Below are positions 25,360 through 33,325 of a stretch of 64,000 nucleotides of DNA, one piece after another. The position numbers and the translations under genes were made by a program. The stretch's first letter is position 1, and every line of letters begins with the position of its first letter. This DNA is from an uncultured Prevotellaceae bacterium (GTDB lineage Bacteria; Bacteroidota; Bacteroidia; Bacteroidales; Muribaculaceae): NCBI GenBank assembly GCA_947302275.1, contig CAMYUW010000006.1, forward strand, positions 30,736 to 94,735, given 5' to 3'. Under the pieces are notes generated by a model. That model made no database searches. It saw nothing but the letters and a program-made list of their open reading frames with translations, and was not told the origin of the DNA.

Positions 25360-26055
25360 ATGAAGAAATTCTTAGCTTTAGCCCTTGTGGTTCTGATGGG
25401 GGCAAGTGCAAATGCACAGTTGGTTCAGAGCCGTTCGTTCCATAAAGAAGGTGCACGTGTGAATTGGTTCGTGCGTGGAGGTGTCAGCCTTAACACTACT
25501 AACGGCAAATATGTCAAGGACTTTAAAAAGGTCAATGAGGATAATGGTTTTAAAGGTTCTGTTGGCTTTAAGCCCGGTTTTGACGTGAGTGCCGGTTTCC
25601 AGCGTTTCTTTGGCAAGAAGAACGGTTACTGGGGTGCAGAACTTGGCGTTGGTACTCGTGGATTTACTCAGAAGTCAAAGAACGAGTCGGTTACCTACAA
25701 AGAGAACTTGAACGCCTTTACTGTTAAATTACCCATCTTCTTGGGATATAGCTATCCGATTAATGAAGATATCCGTATTGATGGCCACGTTGGTCCTTTT
25801 GTAAGTTTTGACTTTGCAGGAAAGTTCACTGATGCTGATGGTGAAACCACAAGTATCAGCGATCTGGAAGATGAATACGATAATGATTATCAGAGATTGG
25901 ATGTAGGTGCCGCTGCAGGTCTCGGTGTATGGTATGACCATGTTCTGCTTGATGTGACCTATCAAAGAGGTTTCTTCAAATGGTTCGGTGCTGAGCACTA
26001 TATTGAACAGGGCAATGCCTCTAGCATCATCATCCGCCTGGGATACGCATTCTAA
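25360..26055 (+). CDS. Outer-membrane beta-barrel protein (PorT-like family)
   Basis: A 231-residue protein with a signal peptide (about 1-19, ANAQ) and alternating-hydrophobicity strands throughout. It ends in a phenylalanine (IIIRLGYAF), the usual terminal signature of outer-membrane barrels. GFKPGFDVSAGFQRFF and WGAELGVGTRGF resemble the OMP beta-barrel domains common in Bacteroidota. Transport or adhesion function is not evident. It lies downstream of an unknown exported protein in the same probable operon and is followed by a strong terminator. Confidence 0.82.
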   Translation: MKKFLALALVVLMGASANAQLVQSRSFHKEGARVNWFVRGGVSLNTTNGKYVKDFKKVNEDNGFKGSVGFKPGFDVSAGFQRFFGKKNGYWGAELGVGTRGFTQKSKNESVTYKENLNAFTVKLPIFLGYSYPINEDIRIDGHVGPFVSFDFAGKFTDADGETTSISDLEDEYDNDYQRLDVGAAAGLGVWYDHVLLDVTYQRGFFKWFGAEHYIEQGNASSIIIRLGYAF

Positions 26056-26077
26056 AGTTTAATCGTGCTAATGTTTA

Positions 26078-26131
26078 ACATGGCCATGTGTGAATATCTC
26101 TGAAGATTATTTTCACATGGCTATGTTTTTT
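26078..26131 (+). terminator. Terminator after the beta-barrel gene
   Basis: 13-nt arms (26078-26090 and 26114-26126) built on ACATGGCCATGTG pair with one mismatch and are followed by TTTTT. The element lies immediately before the ATG of the next gene at 26144. Confidence 0.85.
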
Positions 26132-26143
26132 GTATTGGGAGAG

Positions 26144-26899
26144 ATGAGAAAGACATTCATTATAGTATTTTTTGCCATCTTATGCCTATCAGTTTTTGCT
26201 GATGATAAAAAATCGCTTGAAAAATGGGCTGTAGAGCAACGTATGCCTGAAGAAATTGACGGCGTAAAGATATATCGGCCAATAATTGCGAATGGTAAAT
26301 TCTCATTTGGGGACTATGTCAACTTGCAGACAAAGTTATCCGACATGTCTGCATTTACTCGCGCTCTTGTATTTGCCGTTAATGACTTGGATCCTGAGAC
26401 TGAGAGTATCGAGGCTGTAGATTTTGATAACAAGAGGTTTGTGGTGAGCCGTGCTCTTACAGGTGAAGATGGCCACAATATCTACGCATTCTCTGAGGCA
26501 TTCCAGATTGACGGAGGATCTCTTTCGTTTATGATTCCTGAAATTATCGTTAAGTATAAAGATAAATTAGTCATCAACAAACGAGTCCCCTTCCAAAAAC
26601 TTGAACCGGAGAAGAAGGAGGCACATTTTGCTTTTGTAGAGGAATTCTCTCTTCTGAATTCTCAGTTTATTGCAAAAATGATAGATGCCATCAAAAACAG
26701 CAATGTGGAACCGATCAAAGATCTGACAGCAGTCAAGGCAGGAAAAGTCGTCAAGGGAATGAACCCCACCGAAGTGCTGGTTACACAAGGAAAACCCGAC
26801 AATATTACAGAGTCAGGAAAATTGACCAAATGGATGTATGGCTCTTATCTGATTGTAATTTTCTCTGACGGCGTTGTGGAAAGGGTCGTGAACTTCTGA
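26144..26899 (+). CDS. Exported protein of unknown function with SmpA/BamE-like C-terminus
   Basis: 251 residues from the ATG at 26144, which begins a signal peptide (MRKTFIIVFFAILCLSVFA). A longer reading from 26090 would run through the terminator hairpin and is rejected. The middle (about 25-185) is an unrecognised alpha/beta region that could be DUF4468-like. The last 45 residues, GMNPTEVLVTQGKPD followed by a WMYGSYLIVIFSDGVVERV strand pair, resemble the GM.. EV..LGKP..W.Y....I.F..G.V pattern of SmpA/OmlA/BamE domains. How it is transcribed is unclear because a terminator directly precedes it. Confidence 0.7.
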   Translation: MRKTFIIVFFAILCLSVFADDKKSLEKWAVEQRMPEEIDGVKIYRPIIANGKFSFGDYVNLQTKLSDMSAFTRALVFAVNDLDPETESIEAVDFDNKRFVVSRALTGEDGHNIYAFSEAFQIDGGSLSFMIPEIIVKYKDKLVINKRVPFQKLEPEKKEAHFAFVEEFSLLNSQFIAKMIDAIKNSNVEPIKDLTAVKAGKVVKGMNPTEVLVTQGKPDNITESGKLTKWMYGSYLIVIFSDGVVERVVNF

Positions 26900-26905
26900 A
26901 ATAGT

Positions 26906-27742
26906 TTACCCGCAGTCCCAGCAGTAGTAGGATTGAGAGAAATCAAGGGCGGCGAGATCGTCATGATTAATGAAGATGAAACCGCTACCCATATCGCCCC
27001 ACATGACCAGTTCCTTTCGGTCGATGGTGGAGAATTGGGAATCCAACTGGAATAACAGCGTGTCGTGATAATTAATGTCACGGCGCGCTTCTTCTTGTGA
27101 ATAAACGGGGTAGCCCAGCATCTGATGGTGAGGGCGTTTCATCCACAAGTTTTGCTCGAAATACAGGCAATCATCATTGTCGAGGTATTCATACCACATC
27201 TTGCCCTCGTGGTCGGTACCAGTGATATCCTTAATGATGTCAAAGAAGAGAGGGTTGAAATGGCCGTCATTGAAGCTCATGATAGTATCTTCAGCCACTA
27301 TGGCAATAGCAACCTCTCGCTTGACAGGCGTTGACTCACTATCAACAGTGGCGTGAGTGGGGGCGTCGGCAGGCGTGGCGTTTTCCTTGATTGAGTCGTG
27401 ATAGATGATGCGGAAACCGCTACCATCGTTATCATAATTGCCACGGCAGCCATACATCCGTTCAGGATTCACGCTGATGAACCATTGTAATAACCCTTGC
27501 CCGGGCAACGGAGCGGCCAGACCTGCTTCTTTGCAATTGATCTGCATGAGCAAAAGCATCTTATTGCCCTGCTCATCAGTAGGGAAGTCCTTATCGGTGG
27601 GCCAATAGGGCTTACCACCGATTTTGCTGTCCGTGATTGAAGGCACACGTTCCTCGTTAAGCACTAGCCGGTAGTGCTCACATGCCGTTCTTTTCTTAAT
27701 TTCCTCAGCAATCCTTATTGCCCTTTCACTCACACCTTCCAT
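26906..27742 (-). CDS. DUF1963 (YwqG-like) protein
   Basis: A 278-residue cytoplasmic protein. SKIGGKPYWPTDKDFPTDEQ near the N-terminus followed by LLLMQINC is the classic DUF1963 opening, and the C-terminal WGDMGSGFIFINHDDL is also family-like. No enzymatic activity is established for the family. It starts 20 nt after the fucosidase stop, so the two probably share a transcript from the promoter at 29423-29453. Confidence 0.85.
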   Translation of the reverse strand: MEGVSERAIRIAEEIKKRTACEHYRLVLNEERVPSITDSKIGGKPYWPTDKDFPTDEQGNKMLLLMQINCKEAGLAAPLPGQGLLQWFISVNPERMYGCRGNYDNDGSGFRIIYHDSIKENATPADAPTHATVDSESTPVKREVAIAIVAEDTIMSFNDGHFNPLFFDIIKDITGTDHEGKMWYEYLDNDDCLYFEQNLWMKRPHHQMLGYPVYSQEEARRDINYHDTLLFQLDSQFSTIDRKELVMWGDMGSGFIFINHDDLAALDFSQSYYCWDCG

Positions 27743-27762
27743 AATTACAATTCCTTAAAAAT

Positions 27763-29211
27763 TCAATCCACATAATAACCTTCGATATTGTTAATGCATG
27801 GGCAAGCACGGCTGTCGTGGATGCGGATGCGCCACTCGCTGGCCGTCTTCTCGTGGAAGCGCACGATGCGCTTGTAGCCGATGGTCGTAGTTTCCTCATC
27901 GACCAAAACCGGCACCCATTTCCCGCAACAGGTCTTGTATTCGATTATAAACTCCTTTACGCGCTGTCCCAGAGGAATATACTCTTGCAACAGGATGCAG
28001 TTGAGGGTGACGTCCTTCTTGGTTTTAATCTCGATATCGGCAGAGGTGACACCATCCTTGGGCGCCCAATAAGTTTCCCAGTCACAATCGCCCATCAAAG
28101 CAGCATTAAACTGTTTGTTACGGGTATCACTGGCGGTGAATTTGGCACCCATCAGCAAGTTGGTGCCCAATTCCCGAGTAATTCTCTCGTGCCATTGCAC
28201 AGCGGTTGCCGAGTCGGTGGGATGAATGAGTCCATCGCGGTCCACAGGGAAGTTGAGCAAGAGGTTGCCGTTATGGCCCACACTGCGGTAATACAGGTCT
28301 GTCAGTTCGTCAACGCTTTTCACTTTGTCATCCTCACTCTCGTGATAGAACCATCCTGGGCGGATGCTGGTATCGCACTCGCTGGCACACCACGCGTCAC
28401 CATCGGCATGGCCCGACTGCAGTTCCTCGTATTGGGGATAGCCAGGATAGACCTCATTGATACGAAGGAAAGCCCAGTTGGTCGGGTTGGCATAGCCTTT
28501 CTCGTTGCCCACCCAGCGGCAGCCGGGGCCGCCGTCCGAGAAGATAACCGCACCAGGTTGCAAGCGGTTAACAATGCCCCATGCCTTGGGATAGTTGTAA
28601 TAGGAGCTACGGTCGATTTCGCGTTTTTCACAAGCGCCTCCATACCATCCATCACCACCGTTAGCACCGTCGAACCACACCTCAAAGATGTCGCCGTACT
28701 GGGTCATCAGTTCCTCCAACTGGTTATAATAGTAGGTGACATACTCGCTAGTGCCATAGCTGGCCTGATGCCTGTCCCACGGTGAGAGATAGACACCGAA
28801 TTTAATTCCGTACTTCTTGCACGCATCCGACAGTTCGCGCACCACATCACGTTTGAACGGCGAATTAGCCACGCTATAGTCGGTGTATTTCGAAGGCCAT
28901 AGGCAGAAGCCGTCATGGTGCTTGCACGTCAGAATCACACCCTTCATGCCCGCCTTGACGATGGTCTGTACCCACTGCTCGCAGTCGAGTCGGGTAGGGT
29001 TGAACGCCTCAGCTGGTGTGTCACCATATCCCCATTCCTTATCCGTGAATGTGTTAGGCCCAAAATGGATAAACGCATAGGTCTCCAACCGTTGCCACTC
29101 TACCTGCTGTGCAGACGGCACCGGCCCACACACCTCGGGCGCCAAATTGTTGTCGGCCATCGCAGTGAATGCCAACATCAGAGTCGCTATAATCAATAAT
29201 CGTCTTGTCAT
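27763..29211 (-). CDS. GH29 alpha-L-fucosidase with C-terminal F5/8-type domain
   Basis: A 482-residue exported enzyme that removes alpha-linked fucose from host or plant glycans. A signal peptide (about 1-19) precedes a GH29 barrel with family blocks FIHFGPNTFTDKEWGYGD, LTCKHHDGFCLWPSKYTDYS and EVWFDGANGGDGW, in which Asp181 is the likely nucleophile. Residues about 360-482 form a beta-sandwich resembling a discoidin/CBM32 module. The overall pattern is nearer to GH29-B (alpha-1,3/4-specific) than GH29-A, an inference. It is first in a unit with DUF1963 and preceded by an approximately 205-nt leader. Confidence 0.92.
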   Translation of the reverse strand: MTRRLLIIATLMLAFTAMADNNLAPEVCGPVPSAQQVEWQRLETYAFIHFGPNTFTDKEWGYGDTPAEAFNPTRLDCEQWVQTIVKAGMKGVILTCKHHDGFCLWPSKYTDYSVANSPFKRDVVRELSDACKKYGIKFGVYLSPWDRHQASYGTSEYVTYYYNQLEELMTQYGDIFEVWFDGANGGDGWYGGACEKREIDRSSYYNYPKAWGIVNRLQPGAVIFSDGGPGCRWVGNEKGYANPTNWAFLRINEVYPGYPQYEELQSGHADGDAWCASECDTSIRPGWFYHESEDDKVKSVDELTDLYYRSVGHNGNLLLNFPVDRDGLIHPTDSATAVQWHERITRELGTNLLMGAKFTASDTRNKQFNAALMGDCDWETYWAPKDGVTSADIEIKTKKDVTLNCILLQEYIPLGQRVKEFIIEYKTCCGKWVPVLVDEETTTIGYKRIVRFHEKTASEWRIRIHDSRACPCINNIEGYYVD

Positions 29212-29366
29212 ATCTTCATTATTTAAGTATCGAAAGTAGTTAACTTTCTCACTGTTTAATGCTTAAAGGTTAAAGTTTAATGAAATGCTATTTCGAATTT
29301 GGAAAAATTTCCTATAAACTCCATTTGTATCTCATTCTTTAATCATTAACCATTATCCTTTAATCT

Positions 29367-29402
29367 CAAGTTTTAAAGGGGCAACGCCTCTTTAGAAACT
29401 TG
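29367..29402 (-). promoter_or_regulatory. Stem-loop in the fucosidase mRNA leader
   Basis: Outer arms CAAGTTT (29367-29373) and AAACTTG (29396-29402) enclose inner arms AAAGGGGC and GCCTCTTT around an AAC loop. It lies about 15 nt after the predicted transcript start. It is not followed by a T run on the minus strand, so a regulatory or stabilising role is more likely than termination. Confidence 0.45.
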
Positions 29403-29422
29403 AATTAATTATTTATCTGTTG

Positions 29423-29453
29423 CAAAGGTACTATTTTTTGAAAACTTGAACAA
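29423..29453 (-). promoter_or_regulatory. Promoter of the fucosidase-DUF1963 unit
   Basis: Minus strand TTG (29453-29451), 20 nt, TACCTTTG (29430-29423). The predicted leader to the ATG at 29211 is about 205 nt. Confidence 0.6.
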
Positions 29454-29887
29454 CTTTGACTATTTATTAGCGTCTGGCGTGACTTGCCGCGTGAAAAAAT
29501 AGTTATGGTTGTTTGAGTTGTTTTCCATTTTTTGTGTTGCCGTATGTTGAAAAGCAAAAGGGTGTTTTTACCTCCATTTTTACAACCTATTGATTTTCAA
29601 CGTCTATTTTGCGCTCCTCAAAACAAAACAGGTGGGGCGGGATTGTTAACAAAACGTTAAACGCGATATTTGCCGCTTCACGGTGACAAAGATAAGTCAT
29701 AGCAAGTTCCCATGTCAATGATAAAAAGAAATACATATGTATTGTGTTCGGTTTGAAATAATTTTTTTATATTTGCACTTTCTTTGGCAACAGTCCGTTC
29801 ACAATGGTCATGGGTTCAATGTAAGGAACGCATATTACATCACTCCAAATTTCGGAAGAGGCCAAAATAATAACTACAAGGACAGCA

Positions 29888-30004
29888 ATGAAAAATCGAA
29901 TTTCATTCTTTGAAGTGATGTTGTTGACAACGATATTTGCGTTATTAAGTGATTGTTTTACAATTGATTATATTTTTTATTCATACATCTGTATTAAGCA
30001 ATGA
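29888..30004 (+). CDS. Small hydrophobic ORF (38 aa) coupled to the Sel1 gene
   Basis: ATG at 29888 with AAGGA 5 nt upstream, rare among these genes; it encodes 38 residues starting MKNRISFFEV and mostly hydrophobic (LLTTIFALL, then aromatic IDYIFYSYICI). Its TGA overlaps the ATG of the Sel1 gene (ATGA at 30001-30004), the arrangement used for translational coupling. It could be a small membrane peptide, a leader peptide or a failed lipoprotein signal (LSDC is not a valid lipobox). No homologue is recalled. Confidence 0.45.
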   Translation: MKNRISFFEVMLLTTIFALLSDCFTIDYIFYSYICIKQ

Positions 30005-30600
30005 AAAATCAACTATCTAAACCGTTATTATTTTTGGCAGCAGCAATAATTGGTATTTTAACTATTGCTTCACCCTCATGCCTTTCAAATGTCGATAGAG
30101 TTCAAGATCAAGACTCAACAATTGTAGCTGATCAAGAAACTATGACAACATCTCATGGCGAATCAAACGAAGATCCAGAGGTTTTATTTAACAAAGCTAA
30201 ATCAATGAAAATTGGCGAATCTGTTGAATGGTACGTCAAAGCTGCTGAAGCAGGACATACTGAAGCACAAGCAAGGGTGGGATGGTTTTATTATATGGGT
30301 TTATTTATCGGAGAACAGGATTACGACAAGGCATTCAGTTGGTTCTCTAAAGCGGCAGAAAAAGGAAATCCAGAAGCTCAATATTACATTGGTATAATGT
30401 ATGAGAATGGGGAAAGTGTAAAGAAAGATTCCAATAAGGCATTTGAATGGGTTAAAAAGTCTGCAGAACATGGTTTTTTTAAGGCTCAAGAGGAACTAGC
30501 ATATATGTATGAACGCGGAATTGGTACAACAAAAGATGCTGCCGCTTCAGATGAATGGCTTAAACGTGCAGCTAACAACAAAGACAACATATATCAGTGA
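30001..30600 (+). CDS. Sel1-repeat (TPR-like) lipoprotein
   Basis: A 199-residue exported protein. The signal sequence ends in SPSC (Cys27), a plausible lipoprotein site. A polar linker (about 28-60) precedes Sel1-like repeats: GHTEAQARVGWFYYMG, GNPEAQYYIGIMYENG and GFFKAQEELAYMYERG, each about 36-38 residues. Such proteins usually scaffold protein-protein contacts at the envelope. Codon use is AT-rich compared with the housekeeping genes around it, a mild sign of accessory origin. Its start overlaps the stop of the 38-codon ORF. Confidence 0.85.
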   Translation: MKNQLSKPLLFLAAAIIGILTIASPSCLSNVDRVQDQDSTIVADQETMTTSHGESNEDPEVLFNKAKSMKIGESVEWYVKAAEAGHTEAQARVGWFYYMGLFIGEQDYDKAFSWFSKAAEKGNPEAQYYIGIMYENGESVKKDSNKAFEWVKKSAEHGFFKAQEELAYMYERGIGTTKDAAASDEWLKRAANNKDNIYQ

Positions 30601-30675
30601 TAATTAGATAGAGATGAAATAACTGAGTTTATATTATTATATGAATAGTGTGGAACTCAAATTGATTGACTAAAA

Positions 30676-32145
30676 ATGATGAAGAATAATTTCTTTTCTT
30701 TACGCTTTGCTTTATTGATGGTGCTCTTTTTAGGGACAGCATATAGTACCTTAGCCTATGACATAGTAAAAGATGGCATCTACTATTACATTATTGGTAC
30801 TGAAGCGCGTGTGTGCGATAATGGTGAAAACTCTTATAGCGGTGATGTCACTATTCCTGCAGTTTTTACACACAATGGCCAGACTTATTTAGTGACTTAT
30901 ATATGTAGTGGAGCCTTTAGGGACTGTACAGAATTAAAGTCGGTATTTATCCCTAATACAGTTACAGTCATTGCTTCTGGCGCATTCAGCGGATGCACTG
31001 GATTAACACACATCGAACTACCAAGTTCAATCACTTACATTGACCTGAGTACATTTTCGGGCTGTACGGGTCTCACTGATGTGTACATTCCCAGATCGGT
31101 CAATGCCATTTATCCCAATGCATTCTATGGATGCACTGGACTGACGAGCATTGGTATCCCTAACTCCGTCACTTACATCGGCGATGGAGCCTTCATGTCT
31201 TGTACTGGACTTAAGAGTGTTTACTTGCCCAATTCTATCACTACCATTGAAAGAAATACTTTCCTTTACTGCACAGGGTTGGAGAACATAACTATTCCGA
31301 ATTCGGTTACCACTATCGGTAAGCATGCTTTTTTTAATTGTACGAGTTTAAAAAGCATTGAGATTCCTAGTTCTGTAACTTCAATCGGAGTATGTGCATT
31401 GAATAATTGTGCGAACCTTTCCAGCATCACAGTATCAAGCAGCAATGAGGCTTATGATTCCAGAGAGAATTGCAATGCCATCATTGAGACAGCCAGCAAC
31501 ACACTGATTGCTGGTTGCCAAAACTCTACTATACCGGTGTCTGTCACGGCTATTGGTGATTACGCATACGGTGGATGTTTGGGTTTGACGACCATTGATA
31601 TCCCGAGTACGATAGCTTCCATGGGTGAAGGAGCGTTCTACGGTTGCACTAATTTGACCAATATTGATATCCCCAAAACGATTACTTCCATTGAAAGCAG
31701 TACATTTTCTGGTTGTTCCTCACTGAAGGATATAACTATTCCCAGATTTGTTACCGCCATTGGCGACTTTGCATTCTATCATTGTACAAATTTGATAGAT
31801 GTATATAGTTTTATTATAGATCCTTTTGAAGTATCTATGGGTTACTATGTCTTTAATGTAGATGGAGATAATTACTCCAACAGGAAACTCCATGTCCCAA
31901 GTGAAGCGTTGCAGTCCTATCAAGTCCACGAAAGCTGGGCACCGTATTTTGGCTCAATTGTTGAGATGGTTCCTGATCAGCCTGGTGATGTCAATGGCGA
32001 TAATGAAGTGAACATTAATGACATTAATTCTGTAGTCAACATTATACTGGATGGTAATTATTCACCTGATGCCGATGTGGATGGAGACGGTGAAGTGAGA
32101 ATGTCCGACATCAATTCCATCATCAATTTCATCTTGGACAATTAA
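30676..32145 (+). CDS. BspA-like leucine-rich-repeat surface protein with dockerin-like tail
   Basis: A 489-residue surface protein. Signal peptide (about 1-27), then about 14 LRR_5 repeats of roughly 23 residues with the pattern SGCTGLT.IEIPSSVT.IG..AF, as in Tannerella BspA and Treponema LRR proteins that bind host matrix or mediate contact. Residues about 433-489 form two dockerin-like repeats with calcium loops DVNGDNEVN and DVDGDGEVR, each followed by INDINS/MSDINS-type helices. Possibly cell-surface displayed, with the tail used for sorting or anchoring. It may start one codon later (second Met). Confidence 0.9.
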   Translation: MMKNNFFSLRFALLMVLFLGTAYSTLAYDIVKDGIYYYIIGTEARVCDNGENSYSGDVTIPAVFTHNGQTYLVTYICSGAFRDCTELKSVFIPNTVTVIASGAFSGCTGLTHIELPSSITYIDLSTFSGCTGLTDVYIPRSVNAIYPNAFYGCTGLTSIGIPNSVTYIGDGAFMSCTGLKSVYLPNSITTIERNTFLYCTGLENITIPNSVTTIGKHAFFNCTSLKSIEIPSSVTSIGVCALNNCANLSSITVSSSNEAYDSRENCNAIIETASNTLIAGCQNSTIPVSVTAIGDYAYGGCLGLTTIDIPSTIASMGEGAFYGCTNLTNIDIPKTITSIESSTFSGCSSLKDITIPRFVTAIGDFAFYHCTNLIDVYSFIIDPFEVSMGYYVFNVDGDNYSNRKLHVPSEALQSYQVHESWAPYFGSIVEMVPDQPGDVNGDNEVNINDINSVVNIILDGNYSPDADVDGDGEVRMSDINSIINFILDN

Positions 32146-32224
32146 TGGTGATAGGGTATCAAAAAGTATCAAAGTGACGGTTTTGATGATATTTTGGTGA
32201 AAGCATCAGGGGTAGTGCATCATT

Positions 32225-32278
32225 GGGACGGGTCTTTGTGATGGCAACGCATAGCGTTGCATCAAAAGAACACGTCCC
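32225..32278. repeat. Long imperfect hairpin (54 bp)
   Basis: GGGACG...GATGGCAACGC (32225-32250) pairs with GCGTTGCATC...CGTCCC (32254-32278) around an ATA loop, about 22 pairs with a few bulges. It sits between the convergent BspA-like and S1-domain genes. It could be a terminator variant or a REP-like palindromic element. Confidence 0.55.
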
Positions 32279-32315
32279 AGCTGATGGCACCCGTGTTTCA
32301 AAACAGGTGCCAGCT
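32279..32315. repeat. Second hairpin adjacent to the first
   Basis: AGCT(GAT)GGCACC (32279-32291) pairs with GGTGCCAGCT (32306-32315): ten pairs with one 3-nt bulge. It abuts the previous hairpin with no spacer. No T run follows on either strand. Confidence 0.5.
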
Positions 32316-32340
32316 AGTAGTACTCCTTGGGCTATTGGAT

Positions 32341-33174
32341 TTAGCTGTTGACCAGTTTGACGGTGGGGGTGAGGGTGACTTTTTGTTGTTTATAGAGGAG
32401 GCCGAGGGCTTTCTTGAAGTCCTTCTTGCTGCATTCAAAGGCCTTGTTGATGTCGTCGGGGTCACTCTTGTCGGTGAGGGTCATTTCGCCGCCATGTGTT
32501 TTCAGATAATCCTCGATGCGGTCAGCTAGGTCATCGACGCGCATCTTTTCTATTTTGGCTAGGGTGACATCAACCTTTCCGTCGGGGCGCACCTGCTTAA
32601 CGAAGGCCGTGAGGCGGTCGCCGATGTTCACGTCCTGGTAGGTCTCGTTCTGGTAAATCTGTCCCCAATGGGCGTTATTGACGATGACGCGGTAACCCAG
32701 GTCGCTACGCTGAACGACTAGTACTTCCACTTTCTCGCGGTGGTAGTAGTCAGGCTCGGTCAGATTGAGGAATTTTGCGAGTTTTGCGCTGGCGACGATG
32801 CGTCCACTGGTCTCATCGAGATAGACGCGCACGATGTAGCTGCGCCCCACCTTCATGTCCACGCGCTGCTCACGGAAGGGCACCAGCAGGTCCTTGGCCA
32901 CCAATCCCCAATCGAGGAAAGCGCCGACCTGGTTGACAGCCTTGACGCGCATGAGAGCGAAGTCGCCCACCACGGCATGAGGTTGCTCGGTCGTGGCTAC
33001 GGGACGGTTCTCGCTGTCGTTATACACAAAGACGCGGATGGTGTCGCCCACCTTCATTTCAGATGTGAGGTAACGCTTGGGTAACAACACCTCGTGGGTG
33101 TCATCGTCGATGAGATAGGCGCCAAAATCCACCATGCGGTTGATGCGCAACTCGTTATATTGTCCGATGTTCAT
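32341..33174 (-). CDS. CvfB/YitL-like S1-domain RNA-binding protein
   Basis: A 277-residue cytoplasmic protein with an opening typical of CvfB: the block RINRMVDFGAYLIDDDTHEVLLPKRY. Tandem S1-like OB folds follow (about 1-65, 70-135, 145-215), then a C-terminal winged-helix-like segment (about 220-277). CvfB homologues bind RNA and affect virulence-factor expression in Gram-positive bacteria; the role in Bacteroidales is not established. It is a single-gene unit, convergent with the BspA-like gene across two hairpins and divergent from the DUF3298 lipoprotein gene. Confidence 0.85.
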   Translation of the reverse strand: MNIGQYNELRINRMVDFGAYLIDDDTHEVLLPKRYLTSEMKVGDTIRVFVYNDSENRPVATTEQPHAVVGDFALMRVKAVNQVGAFLDWGLVAKDLLVPFREQRVDMKVGRSYIVRVYLDETSGRIVASAKLAKFLNLTEPDYYHREKVEVLVVQRSDLGYRVIVNNAHWGQIYQNETYQDVNIGDRLTAFVKQVRPDGKVDVTLAKIEKMRVDDLADRIEDYLKTHGGEMTLTDKSDPDDINKAFECSKKDFKKALGLLYKQQKVTLTPTVKLVNS

Positions 33175-33325
33175 ATCGTTTTTATTTGTACAGACATCAG
33201 GATATTACTGCCTGTGGTTAGATATTTTCTGCAAAGTTCGGGAAAAAAATCCATTTTCAAGTTGGTTTTTGGTAATTTTATCGTACCTTAGCGAGATTAA
33301 AAACGTCTTACTAAGCCGGAATATA

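Larger units (their letters stand above)
29212..29887. other. Long AT-rich divergent intergenic region
   Basis: A 676-bp stretch without a supported gene. It holds the fucosidase leader with a stem-loop (29367-29402), the minus promoter (29423-29453), a featureless 300-bp middle, and a plus-strand -7 box TATATTTG at 29768-29775 (nearest TTG 23 nt upstream, too far for a good promoter) followed by about 105 nt to a 38-codon ORF. Confidence 0.5.

Noticed and set aside
26090..26143. Upstream start for the 26.1-kb exported protein
   Set aside because: These codons overlap the terminator hairpin and hide the signal peptide that begins at 26144.
27817..28785. 322-codon plus-strand frame opposite the GH29 gene
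   Set aside because: Antisense shadow of the fucosidase; the GH29 active-site blocks are on the minus strand.
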